Assembly (NCBI RefSeq): GCF_041434935.1
Contig: NZ_CP107964.1
Coordinates: 5,315,001-5,379,000 of the forward strand
Direction of reading: 5' to 3'
Length of the DNA: 64,000 nucleotides
DNA from: Kitasatospora sp. NBC_00374
GTDB lineage: Bacteria > Actinomycetota > Actinomycetes > Streptomycetales > Streptomycetaceae
Each line of letters begins with the position of its first letter. The first letter of the stretch is position 1. Positions 15,778 through 24,410 of this stretch are shown piece by piece. The notes under the pieces were generated by a model. That model was given only the letters and a program-made list of their open reading frames with translations. It was not told the origin of the DNA and made no database searches. A program made the position numbers and the translations under genes.

Positions 15778-15966
15778 TCGGCGGCGGGTTGTCAAGGGTG
15801 CGGCCACCTGATTCGGCGCCCCACCGACCTGTACGGATTGATAGGAATTCGCCGAGAGCCACCCACTGGTTCGCAGGTCGAAGACGTTGATATACCTCGG
15901 ACGCATAGGACGGGAGAGGTGTGCGGCCTCCCCGTCGAGATGCGACGAACCAGGTGGTGATGGGCA

Positions 15967-16818
15967 GTGAAGCTCCTCCGTGTGGGCCCCGCGGGCGCCG
16001 AGCGTCCGGTGGTGCTCGGCCGGGACGGCGCCGCGTACGACCTCTCCGGCCGTACCGCCGACATCGACGGCGCCTTCCTCTCCGGCCTGGACCGGGCCGG
16101 GCTGGACGCGGCCGTGGAGGCCGGCGAGCTGCCGCGGACGGACATCGGGGGGCAGCGGATCGGCGCCCCGGTGGCCCGGCCCGGCAAGGTGGTCGGCATC
16201 GGTCTGAACTACCGGGACCACGCCGCCGAGGCGGGCGCCCAGCTCCCCGAGGAGCCGGTGGTCTTCCTCAAACCGAGCAACACCGTGGTCGGCCCCGAGG
16301 ACGAGGTCCTGGTGCCGCGCGGCAGCGAGAAGACCGACTACGAGGTGGAGCTGGCCGTGGTGATCGGCCGCACCGCCCGGTACCTGGAGAGCCACCGGGC
16401 GGCCGCCGAGGTGATCGCCGGCTACGCGGCGGTCAACGACGTGACCGAGCGGGCGTTCCAGTTCGAGCGCGGCGGCCAGTGGGACAAGGGCAAGTCGGCC
16501 GAGACCTTCACCCCGCTGGGCCCCTGGCTGGTCACCCCGGACGAGGTCGGCGACCCGCAGGCGCTCGGGCTCAGGCTCTGGGTGAACGGGCGGCTCCGGC
16601 AGGACGGCACCACCGCCGAGATGGTGTTCCCGGTGCTGGAGATCGTCCGCTACCTGTCGCAGTTCATGGTGCTCGAACCGGGCGACGTGATCATCACCGG
16701 CACCCCGGCCGGCGTGACGCTGGGCCACCCCGGTACGCCGTTCCTGCGCCCGGCCGACGTGGTCGAGCTGGAGGTCGACGGCCTCGGACGGCAGCGGCAG
16801 GTGCTCGCAAAGGCCTGA
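15967..16818 (+). CDS. fumarylacetoacetate hydrolase-family protein
   Basis: A 283-residue FAH-fold protein. The short N-terminal domain is followed by the catalytic domain with GIGLNYRDHAAEAG, PVVFLKPSNTVVGP, the metal-binding DYEVELAVVIG (E and D ligands) and GDVIITGTPAGVTLG. Family members hydrolyse or decarboxylate beta-diketo or 2-keto acids with Mg2+, in sugar-acid or aromatic catabolism. No linked pathway genes are present, so the substrate cannot be named. Start is GTG 15967 with AGGTGG upstream. It converges on the TetR gene. Confidence 0.85.
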   Translation: MKLLRVGPAGAERPVVLGRDGAAYDLSGRTADIDGAFLSGLDRAGLDAAVEAGELPRTDIGGQRIGAPVARPGKVVGIGLNYRDHAAEAGAQLPEEPVVFLKPSNTVVGPEDEVLVPRGSEKTDYEVELAVVIGRTARYLESHRAAAEVIAGYAAVNDVTERAFQFERGGQWDKGKSAETFTPLGPWLVTPDEVGDPQALGLRLWVNGRLRQDGTTAEMVFPVLEIVRYLSQFMVLEPGDVIITGTPAGVTLGHPGTPFLRPADVVELEVDGLGRQRQVLAKA

Positions 16819-16906
16819 CCGGCCCGCTCAGCGGCCGGCCCGCCCGCGCGGACCTGCCGCGACCCGGCCCTGGCACGGGGTCGGGCCGCCGCCGCCGCGG
16901 AGCGCC

Positions 16907-17707
16907 TCAGGGTGCGCGCAGGCCCCGCAGCCGCGCGATCAGCGCATCCGCCGACCCGCCCGGCGGCTCCAGCTCCAGCAGCCCGGCCAGCATCCGGGCC
17001 GTCTGCGGATCGTGTCCCGCGGTGGCCGCGCTCATCGCCACGAACTGGTCGACCAGCCAGTCCCGGAGGGAGTCTGGAGGGATCTGGCGCCCCTCGTCCA
17101 GCCAGCTCAGCGCCGAGGCCTCCACCACCGAGATCCACGACCGGACCAGCAGGGTCACCCTCGGCCCGGCGTCCCGCACCCCGAGGTGGCGCAGCGTGCG
17201 CCTGAGCGCCGCCCGGCGCACGTCGTCGACGATCGCCGAGGTCCGTGCCGTCTCCACCACCGAGCCGCCGCGCAGCAGCGCGCCGTAGCCGGCGTCGTGG
17301 TCGGCGACGAAGTCGAAGTACCGGTCCAGCACCGCCGCCAGCTGCTCGGTCGGGGCGCCCCGGGGCGGTACCCGGAACCGGCTGGTCAGCTCCTCGGCCG
17401 CGGTGCGCAGCGCGGCCTCGTACAGCTGCTGCTTGCCGCCCGCGAAGTACCGGTAGACCAGGGGCCGGGAGGCTCCGGCGGCCTCGGCCACGTCGTCCAG
17501 GCTGACCTCCTCCGGCGGGCGCGAGCCGAACAGCTCCAGTGCGACGGCGATCAGCTGCTCCCGGCGCTGCTGCACGGGCAGCCGGCGGTACCCGGACCGC
17601 CGCGGCCGCTCCCCCGCCGAGCCGGCGGCGGGGGCCGCGGAGTCGGCGGAGTGGACGGGGTTCGGGGAGCCGGCCGGAGAGGTGGGAGGTGCTGAGGGCG
17701 CTGCCAT
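16907..17707 (-). CDS. TetR-family transcriptional regulator
   Basis: A 266-residue regulator. A Pro/Ser/Ala-rich tail of about 35 residues precedes the TetR DNA-binding domain: REQLIAVALELFGSRPPEEV, VSLDDVAEAAGASRPLVYRYF and AGGKQQLYEAAL. The C-terminal ligand/dimer domain is unassigned. The likely target is the divergent membrane protein gene at 17861 or its own promoter; the 153-bp gap contains TGACAGGGCGTCA (17821-17833), a possible but weak operator. Confidence 0.85.
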   Translation of the reverse strand: MAAPSAPPTSPAGSPNPVHSADSAAPAAGSAGERPRRSGYRRLPVQQRREQLIAVALELFGSRPPEEVSLDDVAEAAGASRPLVYRYFAGGKQQLYEAALRTAAEELTSRFRVPPRGAPTEQLAAVLDRYFDFVADHDAGYGALLRGGSVVETARTSAIVDDVRRAALRRTLRHLGVRDAGPRVTLLVRSWISVVEASALSWLDEGRQIPPDSLRDWLVDQFVAMSAATAGHDPQTARMLAGLLELEPPGGSADALIARLRGLRAP

Positions 17708-17860
17708 GCCGGTCAGCGTAGTGCTCCGGGGTCCGTTCCGGAGGGGGCGGGAGCGGGTGATCAGGACCCGCCCGGCCCGGCGGGTCGCCGGTCGGCGGCG
17801 CCGCCCACCGCCGCATCATGTGACAGGGCGTCAGGCGGTGGTGGGCGGAGGAGCGGCGGT

Positions 17861-18616
17861 ATGCGGCGGAGGTCCGGGTGGCACCGGGGGACCCGCCCGT
17901 CCGGCCGTGCCCGTGCCGTGCGCGTGTGGGCCGGGCGGGCCCTGCGCGCGGTGTGGCGGTGGATCCGTGCGGCGCCGGGGACGTACGTCTGGCTGCTGCT
18001 GCTCGCGATCACCAGCCTGATCGTCACCAGGATGGAGCCGAGCAGCCTGGACTGGTTCCTCGCCAGGCGCAGCACCAATCTCGAGCAGCTCCGCAGCCGT
18101 CCGATCCATGCCCTGGTGGCCAGTGCGCTCTGGACCGAACAGGCCGACTTCCTCTTCTACTTCGTGGTCTTCCACCTCTTCCACGTCCCGGCCGAGCGGT
18201 GGTTGGGCACCGCCCGCTGGCTCACCGTCGCGCTCACCGCGCACGTACTGGCCACCCTGATCTCGGAGGGCGTGGTCGCCGTGGGCGTCGGCACCGGGCG
18301 GCTGCCGGCGAGCATGGCGGACACCGTGGACGTCGGGGTGTCCTACGCCCTGGCCGGCGTGGAGGGGGTGCTCACCTACCGCTTCGCCGGTCGCTGGCGG
18401 CTGCTGTACGGCGGCGCCCTGATCGTGTTCTACCTGGTGCCGTTGGTCAGGTCGCACACGTTCACCGACATCGGGCACTTCTGCTCGGTGCTGATCGGTC
18501 TGTGCTTCCACCCGTTCACCGTCGGCCGTCCCACCTGGGATCCGGTCCGGGCCTGGCGCTCCTGGCGGCGCCGCCGGCGGACGCCGCCCGGCCCCGCACC
18601 GGCCGACGGGCGGTGA
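17861..18616 (+). CDS. rhomboid-like integral membrane protein
   Basis: A 251-residue membrane protein with an Arg-rich N-terminus and about six hydrophobic segments. VDVGVSYALAGVEG resembles the rhomboid GxSG serine segment (GVSY here), and a later THTFTDIGHFCSVL segment supplies a possible catalytic histidine. The canonical glycine after the serine is replaced, so protease activity is uncertain. GGAGGAG precedes ATG 17861. The Arg-rich C-terminus is cytoplasmic by the positive-inside rule. Divergent from the TetR gene, which may control it. Confidence 0.65.
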   Translation: MRRRSGWHRGTRPSGRARAVRVWAGRALRAVWRWIRAAPGTYVWLLLLAITSLIVTRMEPSSLDWFLARRSTNLEQLRSRPIHALVASALWTEQADFLFYFVVFHLFHVPAERWLGTARWLTVALTAHVLATLISEGVVAVGVGTGRLPASMADTVDVGVSYALAGVEGVLTYRFAGRWRLLYGGALIVFYLVPLVRSHTFTDIGHFCSVLIGLCFHPFTVGRPTWDPVRAWRSWRRRRRTPPGPAPADGR

Positions 18617-18714
18617 CCGGACCGGCCGTCAGCCCGCCACCGGAGGAGGCGTTCCCCGCGAACCGTGGGTCGGGAAGGTCTTGAAATTGCGACCGGCTAC
18701 GAAAAGATGGCCGG

Positions 18715-20424
18715 ATGGCTGATGAACTGATCACCTCAAACGAAGACGGCCCCACCCCGCGCCGTATCGCCGACGCCTATGTGCACGCCCTCGCCGATCT
18801 CGATCCGCTGACCGCGATCTACCTCGGGCTGAATCTGGAGGACGACCGGCTCCCCGACCTCTCCCCGGCCGGCAGCGACGCGCTCGCCGACCTCTCCCGC
18901 CGCACCCTGGCCGACCTCGACGCCGCGGAGGCCACCGGCGGCCTCGACGACGCCGAGCTGCGCTGCGCCCGGCTGCTGCGCGAGCGGCTGACCGCCGAGC
19001 TCGCCGTGCACGAGGCCGGCGAGCACCTGCGCTCGCTGCGCAACCTGGGCTCGCCGGTGCACAACGTCCGCGAGGCCTTCACCCTGATGCCCTCCGGGAC
19101 GGAGCAGGAGTGGCGGATCATCGGCCGCCGGCTGGCCCGGGTGCCGCTCGCGGTGCGGCAGTACCGGGAGAGCCTGGCCGCGGGCGTCGAGCGCGGCCTG
19201 CTCTCCGGCCCGCGCCAGATCACCACGGTGATCGGCCAGATCGACGAGTGGGTGGCCGGTGACGTCCCCGGCGGATGGTTCGGCACCTTCGTCAAGGACG
19301 CGCCGGAGCAGCTGGGCGAGGAGCTGTCCGCCGCGGCCGTCGAGGCCACGGCCGCGCTGGCCGAGTTCCGCGGGTGGCTCAGCGAGGTCTACGCGCCGGC
19401 CGCCGCCGGTACGCCCGACCAGGTCGGCCGCGAGCGCTACGCCCGCTGGGTCCGCTACTGGACCGGGGCCGACCTGGACCTGGACGAGGCGTACCGGTGG
19501 GCCTGGGGCCAGTTCCACGACCTGGCGGCGCAGATGCGGGTGGAGGCCGAGAAGGTCCGCCCGGGTGCCACGCCGATGGTAGCCATGAAGTGGCTGGAGA
19601 CGGACGGCCCGGCGATCAAGGGCGCCGAGGCCGCCCGCGAGTACCTGCAGGGCCTGATGGACCAGGCGATCAACGACCTCCAGGGCACCCACTTCGACCT
19701 GGCCGACCCGCTGGTCAAGGTCGAGTCGCGGCTGGCCCCGGCCGGCAGTGCCGCCGCGCCGTACTACACCGGCCCCTCGCTGGACTTCTCCCGCCCCGGC
19801 CGGACCTGGCTGCCGACCCTCGGCCGGGACTCCTTCCCGGTCTGGGACCTGGTCTCCACCTGGTACCACGAGGGCGTCCCCGGCCACCACCTGCAGATCG
19901 CGCAGTGGACGTACGTCGCCGACCGGCTCTCCACCTACCAGGTCACCCTGGGCGGTGTCAGCGCCAATCTGGAGGGCTGGGCGCTGTACGCCGAGCGCCT
20001 GATGGACGAGCTCGGCTACCTGACCGACCCCGGTCACCGGCTCGGCTACCTCAACGCCCAGATGATGCGGGCGCTGCGGGTCATCGTCGACATCGGCATG
20101 CACGTCGGCCTCGACTTCCCGGCCGACTCCCCGTTCAAGCCCGGCGAGCCGGTCCTGCCGGACGACGCCCGGGAGTTCTTCGGCCTGTACTGCGGCCTGT
20201 CCACGGACTTCCTGGACAGCGAGCTGATCCGCTACCTCGGCCTGCCCGGCCAGGCGATCGGCTACAAGCTCGGCGAGCGGGCCTGGCTCCAGGGCCGGGC
20301 GAACGCCCGGGCCGCGGCCGAGGCGCGCGGCGAGGAGTTCGACCTCAAGGCCTGGCACATGGCCGCGCTCTCGCAGGGCTCGCTCGGCCTGGACGACCTG
20401 GTCGCGGAGCTCAGCGCGCTCTGA
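18715..20424 (+). CDS. DUF885 metallopeptidase-like protein
   Basis: A 569-residue DUF885 protein. The probable zinc site is H385-E-G-V-P-G-H391-H in WYHEGVPGHHLQIAQW, with a downstream ENLEGWALYAE-like segment (NLEGWALYAERLMDELG) that supplies the third ligand in related carboxypeptidase-type enzymes. No signal peptide, so cytoplasmic. Members are often called carboxypeptidase-like; the peptide substrate is unknown. ATG at 18715 has no strong ribosome site. A clear terminator follows. Confidence 0.85.
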   Translation: MADELITSNEDGPTPRRIADAYVHALADLDPLTAIYLGLNLEDDRLPDLSPAGSDALADLSRRTLADLDAAEATGGLDDAELRCARLLRERLTAELAVHEAGEHLRSLRNLGSPVHNVREAFTLMPSGTEQEWRIIGRRLARVPLAVRQYRESLAAGVERGLLSGPRQITTVIGQIDEWVAGDVPGGWFGTFVKDAPEQLGEELSAAAVEATAALAEFRGWLSEVYAPAAAGTPDQVGRERYARWVRYWTGADLDLDEAYRWAWGQFHDLAAQMRVEAEKVRPGATPMVAMKWLETDGPAIKGAEAAREYLQGLMDQAINDLQGTHFDLADPLVKVESRLAPAGSAAAPYYTGPSLDFSRPGRTWLPTLGRDSFPVWDLVSTWYHEGVPGHHLQIAQWTYVADRLSTYQVTLGGVSANLEGWALYAERLMDELGYLTDPGHRLGYLNAQMMRALRVIVDIGMHVGLDFPADSPFKPGEPVLPDDAREFFGLYCGLSTDFLDSELIRYLGLPGQAIGYKLGERAWLQGRANARAAAEARGEEFDLKAWHMAALSQGSLGLDDLVAELSAL

Positions 20425-20431
20425 CGCAGCC

Positions 20432-20474
20432 GACGGGCCGCCCCGGCACCCCGGTGCCGCCGGGGCGGCCCGTC
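20432..20474 (+). terminator. terminator of the DUF885 gene
   Basis: A perfect 16-bp GC stem (20432-20447 pairing with 20459-20474) with an 11-base loop, starting 8 bases after the stop codon. Confidence 0.85.
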
Positions 20475-20509
20475 GCTTCCCGGCCGTCGCGCTTCCCGGG
20501 CCGTCGCCG

Positions 20510-20597
20510 GGCAGGTCCCAGGACCGGCCGGGGCAGGACCCAGGACCGGCCGGGGCAGGACCCAGGACCGGCCGGGGCAGGACCCAGGACCGGCCGG
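20510..20597. repeat. four tandem copies of a 22-bp repeat
   Basis: Units start at 20510, 20532, 20554 and 20576. The unit is GGCAGGACCCAGGACCGGCC plus GG; the first copy differs by one base (GGTCCC). No spacers. It is noncoding and lies between the DUF885 terminator and the AT-rich region before the MFS gene. Confidence 0.9.
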
Positions 20598-20624
20598 GAC
20601 GGGACTAGGACTATGGTCCCAAAA

Positions 20625-20639
20625 ATAGACATTCTCTAT
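20625..20639. promoter_or_regulatory. inverted repeat in AT-rich island before the MFS gene
   Basis: ATAGACATTCTCTAT is an inverted repeat (ATAGA-N5-TCTAT) inside an AT-rich stretch at about 20607-20665, which is striking against the GC-rich surroundings. It lies 103 bases before the exporter GTG and looks like a repressor operator overlapping a promoter. No regulator gene adjoins it. Confidence 0.4.
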
Positions 20640-20741
20640 CAAATCCACATCAATAACCTTGCCCATCGCCGCCCCGAGAGCTTCCCTGGTAAAGAGCGCT
20701 GCGCGCGCCCAAGCCCAGTTCCCTCCGGAAGGCGGCCCACG

Positions 20742-22238
20742 GTGTCCTCTCAGCCCACCCCAGACGTCCAAGCGGTTGATCCACGCCGCTGGTGGGCGCT
20801 GGCAGTGATCGCGATCGCCCAGCTGATGATCGTCCTCGACGCGACCATCGTGAACATCGCGCTGCCGTCGGCGCAGAAGGACCTGGGCATATCCGACGGC
20901 AACCGCCAATGGGTGATCACCGCCTACACGCTCGCCTTCGGCGGCCTGCTGCTCCTCGGCGGCCGGATCGGCGACCTCTTCGGCCGTAAACGGACCTTCA
21001 TCATCGGTCTGCTCGGCTTCGCCGCGGCCTCCGCGCTCGGCGGCTTCGCCGCCGGCCCGATGATGCTCTTCGCGGCCCGCGCCCTCCAGGGCGCCTTCGG
21101 AGCCCTGCTCGCGCCCTCGGCCCTGGGCCTGCTCTCCAACACCTTCACCCAGCCCCGTGAGCGCGCGACGGCCTTCGGCATCTTCGGCGCGATCGCCGGC
21201 GCCGGCGCGGGCATCGGCCTGATCTTGGGCGGCCTGCTCACCGAGTACTTCGACTGGCGCTGGTGCCTGTTCGTCAACGTCCCCGTCTCGATCGCGGCCG
21301 CGCTCGGCGCCTACTACATGCTCGCGCGCGACCACATCGACCGCAGTCACCGGGTCAAGCTCGACCTGCCGGGCGCCTTCCTGGGCTGCGGCGGCCTGCT
21401 GGCCATCGTCTTCGGCACCTCGGAGGCGGAGTCCCGCGGCTGGAGCGACTGGCTGGTGCTGACCTGCCTGCTGGGCGGTGTCGCCCTGCTGGCGGTCTTC
21501 GCCCTGGTCGAGCGGCGCACCCCGCACGCCCTGCTGCCGACGCACATCGTCGCCGACCGCAACCGCGGCGGTGCGGCGCTGTCGGTCGGCCTGGCCGTGG
21601 TCGGGATGTTCGGCCTGTTCCTCTTCCTGACGTACTACCTGCAGGCGGTGAAGCACTTCTCGCCGGTGATGGCGGGCGTCGCCTTCCTCCCGATGATCGG
21701 CGCGATCATCCTCAGCTCGACCGGCATCGCGGCCCGGCTGATGACCCGGGTCCCGTCCCGCAACCTGATCGTCCCCGGTCTGCTGCTGGCCGCGGGCGGC
21801 ATGGCCTGGCTGACCCAGATGAAGGTCGACAGTCCGTACGGCACCATGGTGCTGCCCGCCGAGATTCTGCTCGGCCTCGGCATGGGCCTGGTGTTCATGC
21901 CGTCGATGAGCCTGGCCACCCTCGGGGTCGCGCCCGGCGAGGTCGGTGCGGCCTCCGCCACCATCAACTCGTCCCAGCAGGTCGGCGGTTCGATCGGTAT
22001 CGCGCTGCTGAACACCATCGCGGCGAGCGTCACCACCACGTACCTGCTCTCCCGCGACGCGGCCGATCCACTGGTCCAGGCCCAGGGCGCGGTGCACGGC
22101 TACGCCGTCGCCACGGCGGTGGCGGTGGGAATCCTGCTGGCCGCGGCGGTGATCGCGTTCCTGCTGATCGACCACCGGCCGGCCCCCGGCGAAGCCGCCG
22201 GCCAGGACGCCGAGTCCACGGCGCACGCACTCGCCTGA
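20742..22238 (+). CDS. DHA2-family MFS drug/proton antiporter
   Basis: A 498-residue, roughly 14-segment MFS exporter. Diagnostic features are DATIVNIALPSAQKDLGIS in TM1, GGRIGDLFGRKRTF in the TM2-3 loop, and a TM5 motif-C-like stretch AIAGAGAGIGLILGGLL typical of antiporters. DHA2 members export drugs, dyes or natural products using the proton gradient. GGAAGG supports GTG 20742; upstream in-frame codons reach the tandem repeats and are noncoding. A terminator follows. Confidence 0.9.
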   Translation: MSSQPTPDVQAVDPRRWWALAVIAIAQLMIVLDATIVNIALPSAQKDLGISDGNRQWVITAYTLAFGGLLLLGGRIGDLFGRKRTFIIGLLGFAAASALGGFAAGPMMLFAARALQGAFGALLAPSALGLLSNTFTQPRERATAFGIFGAIAGAGAGIGLILGGLLTEYFDWRWCLFVNVPVSIAAALGAYYMLARDHIDRSHRVKLDLPGAFLGCGGLLAIVFGTSEAESRGWSDWLVLTCLLGGVALLAVFALVERRTPHALLPTHIVADRNRGGAALSVGLAVVGMFGLFLFLTYYLQAVKHFSPVMAGVAFLPMIGAIILSSTGIAARLMTRVPSRNLIVPGLLLAAGGMAWLTQMKVDSPYGTMVLPAEILLGLGMGLVFMPSMSLATLGVAPGEVGAASATINSSQQVGGSIGIALLNTIAASVTTTYLLSRDAADPLVQAQGAVHGYAVATAVAVGILLAAAVIAFLLIDHRPAPGEAAGQDAESTAHALA

Positions 22239-22291
22239 CAGGACCGGTCTCCCGCCGTCCTGCTCGCGCGTCGCTCCTGCTCCCGTGACGA

Positions 22292-22321
22292 GCCCCGCCC
22301 GGATCGCGCCCCGGGCGGGGC
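22292..22321 (+). terminator. terminator of the MFS exporter gene
   Basis: GCCCCGCCCGG (22292-22302) pairs perfectly with CCGGGCGGGGC (22311-22321) around an 8-base loop. Confidence 0.85.
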
Positions 22322-22497
22322 GCTACGGTGATCAACCGTGATCGGCGCGGCCCCGCCGATTCTCACGAGTCTCCCAGGGGCGAATCACCCTTCTCCCAGC
22401 CCGGCAGCCCATATTTTGAATGTACGCGCCGCACCGGCCGTGACATGCGAGAACCGACAGCGCCGACGCGCGCACCGGGCAGGAGTTGAGAGAGCTG

Positions 22498-23481
22498 ATG
22501 GTCCGTCAGGGCAAGGGGCGCCGGCGAATGAACCGGCCGGTCGCCGTGACCGCGGCGCTCGCCGTGGGCCTCGCCGGGGCGATAGCGGGCGCAGGCACGC
22601 TGGCCGCCAGGGCGACCGCCTCCGGCCGGCACCAGGACGCGTCCGCCGCGGTCTCCTCCTCCGAGCCGCCCACGGCCTCGCCCTCGCAGACGGCCTCCCC
22701 CTCGGGCGAGGTGTCCGACGCCGGCTCGGACCAGCCCCCGCGGTCCGTCACCGTCCCGACCGCAGGCTCCGACCACAGCGGGGAGAAGGCCACCCTCTAC
22801 CGCGGTGACGGCAGCACCGACACCGCGCAGACCGGAGCGGAGACCGACCGGGTCGGCGCCCTCTTCGTCGGCTCGATCTCCGCCGGCCACCACTCCTGCA
22901 CGGCGAGCGTCATCCACAGCGAGACCAAGGACCTGCTCCTCACCGCCGCCCACTGCGTCTCCGGCGCGAGCGGCCTGCGCTTCGTCCCCGGCTACCGCGA
23001 CGGCAAGGCCCCGCACGGCAGTTGGCAGGTGGTCAAGGTGTTCACCACCGCGGGCTGGGACGAGGACGGGGACGCGGACGAGGACTACGCCGTCCTCCAG
23101 GTCGCGCCCCTCAACGGGCGGGAGATCGAGGACGTGGTCGGCGGCAACCTCCTCGGACTCGACGCCTCGGCCACCGCCCGGGTCCGGCTGTACGGCTACC
23201 CCGACGGGTCCGAGGCGCCGGTCCTGTGCGCCAACGCCACCATCCGTCAGAGCGCCCACCAGCGCCGCATCGACTGCCCTGCGTTCCCCGGCGGCACCAG
23301 CGGCGGCCCCTGGATCGACGCCGCCGACGGCCGGGTGATCGGCGTCATCGGCGGCTACCAGCAGGGCGGCGACACCGACGACACCTCGTACAGCGCCACC
23401 TTCGACAAGACCGTCGACGAGCTCTACCGCAGGGCCGTCACCGCCGCCACCCCGTCGCCGGCCACCACCCCGCCGGGGTGA
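22498..23481 (+). CDS. secreted trypsin-like serine protease
   Basis: A 327-residue protein with a signal peptide (Arg-rich start, then AVTAALAVGLAGAIAGAG), a Ser/Thr/Pro linker, and a trypsin-like domain from about residue 115. The catalytic triad is H152 (LTAAHC), D196 (DEDYAVL) and S268 (GGTSGGPW). Cysteine pairs C134/C153 and C244/C260 probably form disulfides. ATG 22498 is chosen over TTG 22486, which abuts AGGAG. A Pro/Thr tail follows the domain. It acts outside the cell; its substrate is unknown. Confidence 0.85.
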   Translation: MVRQGKGRRRMNRPVAVTAALAVGLAGAIAGAGTLAARATASGRHQDASAAVSSSEPPTASPSQTASPSGEVSDAGSDQPPRSVTVPTAGSDHSGEKATLYRGDGSTDTAQTGAETDRVGALFVGSISAGHHSCTASVIHSETKDLLLTAAHCVSGASGLRFVPGYRDGKAPHGSWQVVKVFTTAGWDEDGDADEDYAVLQVAPLNGREIEDVVGGNLLGLDASATARVRLYGYPDGSEAPVLCANATIRQSAHQRRIDCPAFPGGTSGGPWIDAADGRVIGVIGGYQQGGDTDDTSYSATFDKTVDELYRRAVTAATPSPATTPPG

Positions 23482-23509
23482 CCCGGCCAGGCTGACGCCG
23501 CGGGGCCGC

Positions 23510-24268
23510 TCAGGCGTCGAAGTCGTACTCCAGGACGTACGACGCGGCGTCCAGCACCATCTCGTTGACCTCGACGGCCCGACCGTCCGCGGCGAACGCC
23601 GTCCGGCAGACGAGGATCACCGGCGTCCCCGCCGTCAGCTCCAGCCGGCTCAGCTCGTCCTCGTCGGGCATCCGGGAACGGATCTCCTCACGGAAGCGGA
23701 CGGGCTCCGCCCCGATCTCGGCGAGCCGCGCGTAGGTGCCGACCGGCCCGGAGTCCTCCCGGGTCACGGCGGTCCCCTCGACCAGGGCCGCCGACAGGTA
23801 CGACGTGGACAGCAGCACCGGCCTCCCGTCGAGCACGAACCGCCGCCGTCGAACGCACACCGGGTCTCCCGGCTCCACGCCCAGCACCCCGGCGACCTGT
23901 TCGGGAGCACCTTCCTGGGCAACGGCCACCTGGTCGACCTCCAGCGACCGGTCGCCGAGATCCGCCGACCAGATCGACCGGCCCGACCCCCATCGCTGCT
24001 GCGCCAGCCGCTGGACGCCGTGGCGGCGCAGCGGGCGAAAGTCCCGGACGAAGACCCCGGCACCCTTGCGGGCCTCGGCGATGCCCTCGGTCTGCAGGAC
24101 ACCCAGGGCCTGACGGGCGGTCATGCGCGCGACCCCGTACGTCTCCATCAGATCGTTCTCGCCCGGCAACCGGTCGCCCGCCCGGTACTGCCCCGAGTCG
24201 ACGGCGGCCCTGAGCGCGTCGGCGATCCGCCGGTACTTGGGCTGCTTCTCGCCGCTGCCGCTGGGCAT
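23510..24268 (-). CDS. GntR-family (HutC/UTRA subfamily) regulator
   Basis: A 252-residue regulator. The N-terminal winged helix reads QPKYRRIADALRAAVDSG, RLPGENDLMETYGVARMTAR and GAGVFVRDF; the C-terminal region has the UTRA ligand-binding pattern ending AVEVNEMVLDAASYVLEYDF. AGGAGG lies 6 bases before ATG 24268. It is divergent from the 24411 gene, and two palindromes between them are probable binding sites, so autoregulation and control of that gene are expected. UTRA regulators usually sense a small metabolite. Confidence 0.9.
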   Translation of the reverse strand: MPSGSGEKQPKYRRIADALRAAVDSGQYRAGDRLPGENDLMETYGVARMTARQALGVLQTEGIAEARKGAGVFVRDFRPLRRHGVQRLAQQRWGSGRSIWSADLGDRSLEVDQVAVAQEGAPEQVAGVLGVEPGDPVCVRRRRFVLDGRPVLLSTSYLSAALVEGTAVTREDSGPVGTYARLAEIGAEPVRFREEIRSRMPDEDELSRLELTAGTPVILVCRTAFAADGRAVEVNEMVLDAASYVLEYDFDA

Positions 24269-24329
24269 GATCTGCCTCCTTCGTCTCAGCATCCTAGGGG
24301 CGGGTGGCCGTCGGTCCGGGCGGCACAGC

Positions 24330-24365
24330 TTGACATCTCTAGAGATGCCAAGTTCTCTAGAGATG
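24330..24365. promoter_or_regulatory. promoter with two GntR-type operator palindromes
   Basis: CATCTCTAGAGATG (24334-24347) is a perfect 14-bp palindrome; TTCTCTAGAGATG (24353-24365) repeats its core TCTCTAGAGA. Centres are 18 bp apart. The plus-strand TTGACA (24330-24335) overlaps the first site, so binding there would block the promoter of the 24411 gene. Confidence 0.8.
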
Positions 24366-24410
24366 TTACCGCTCCTTGCGGAGCCCTGCTCCGCCAGCAT
24401 CGGAGGGCCT

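Noticed and set aside
15844..15871. Sigma-R promoter before the FAH gene
   Set aside because: GGAAT and GTT are separated by 20 bases, outside the 18-19 usually seen.
13069..16728. A 1219-codon open frame on the minus strand that extends far upstream of the STM4015 gene
   Set aside because: Codons upstream of 14022 are antisense to the DUF6745 and FAH genes and have no protein-like pattern. The frame stays open because of GC bias.
20510..20597. CRISPR array
   Set aside because: Direct head-to-tail 22-bp copies without spacers.
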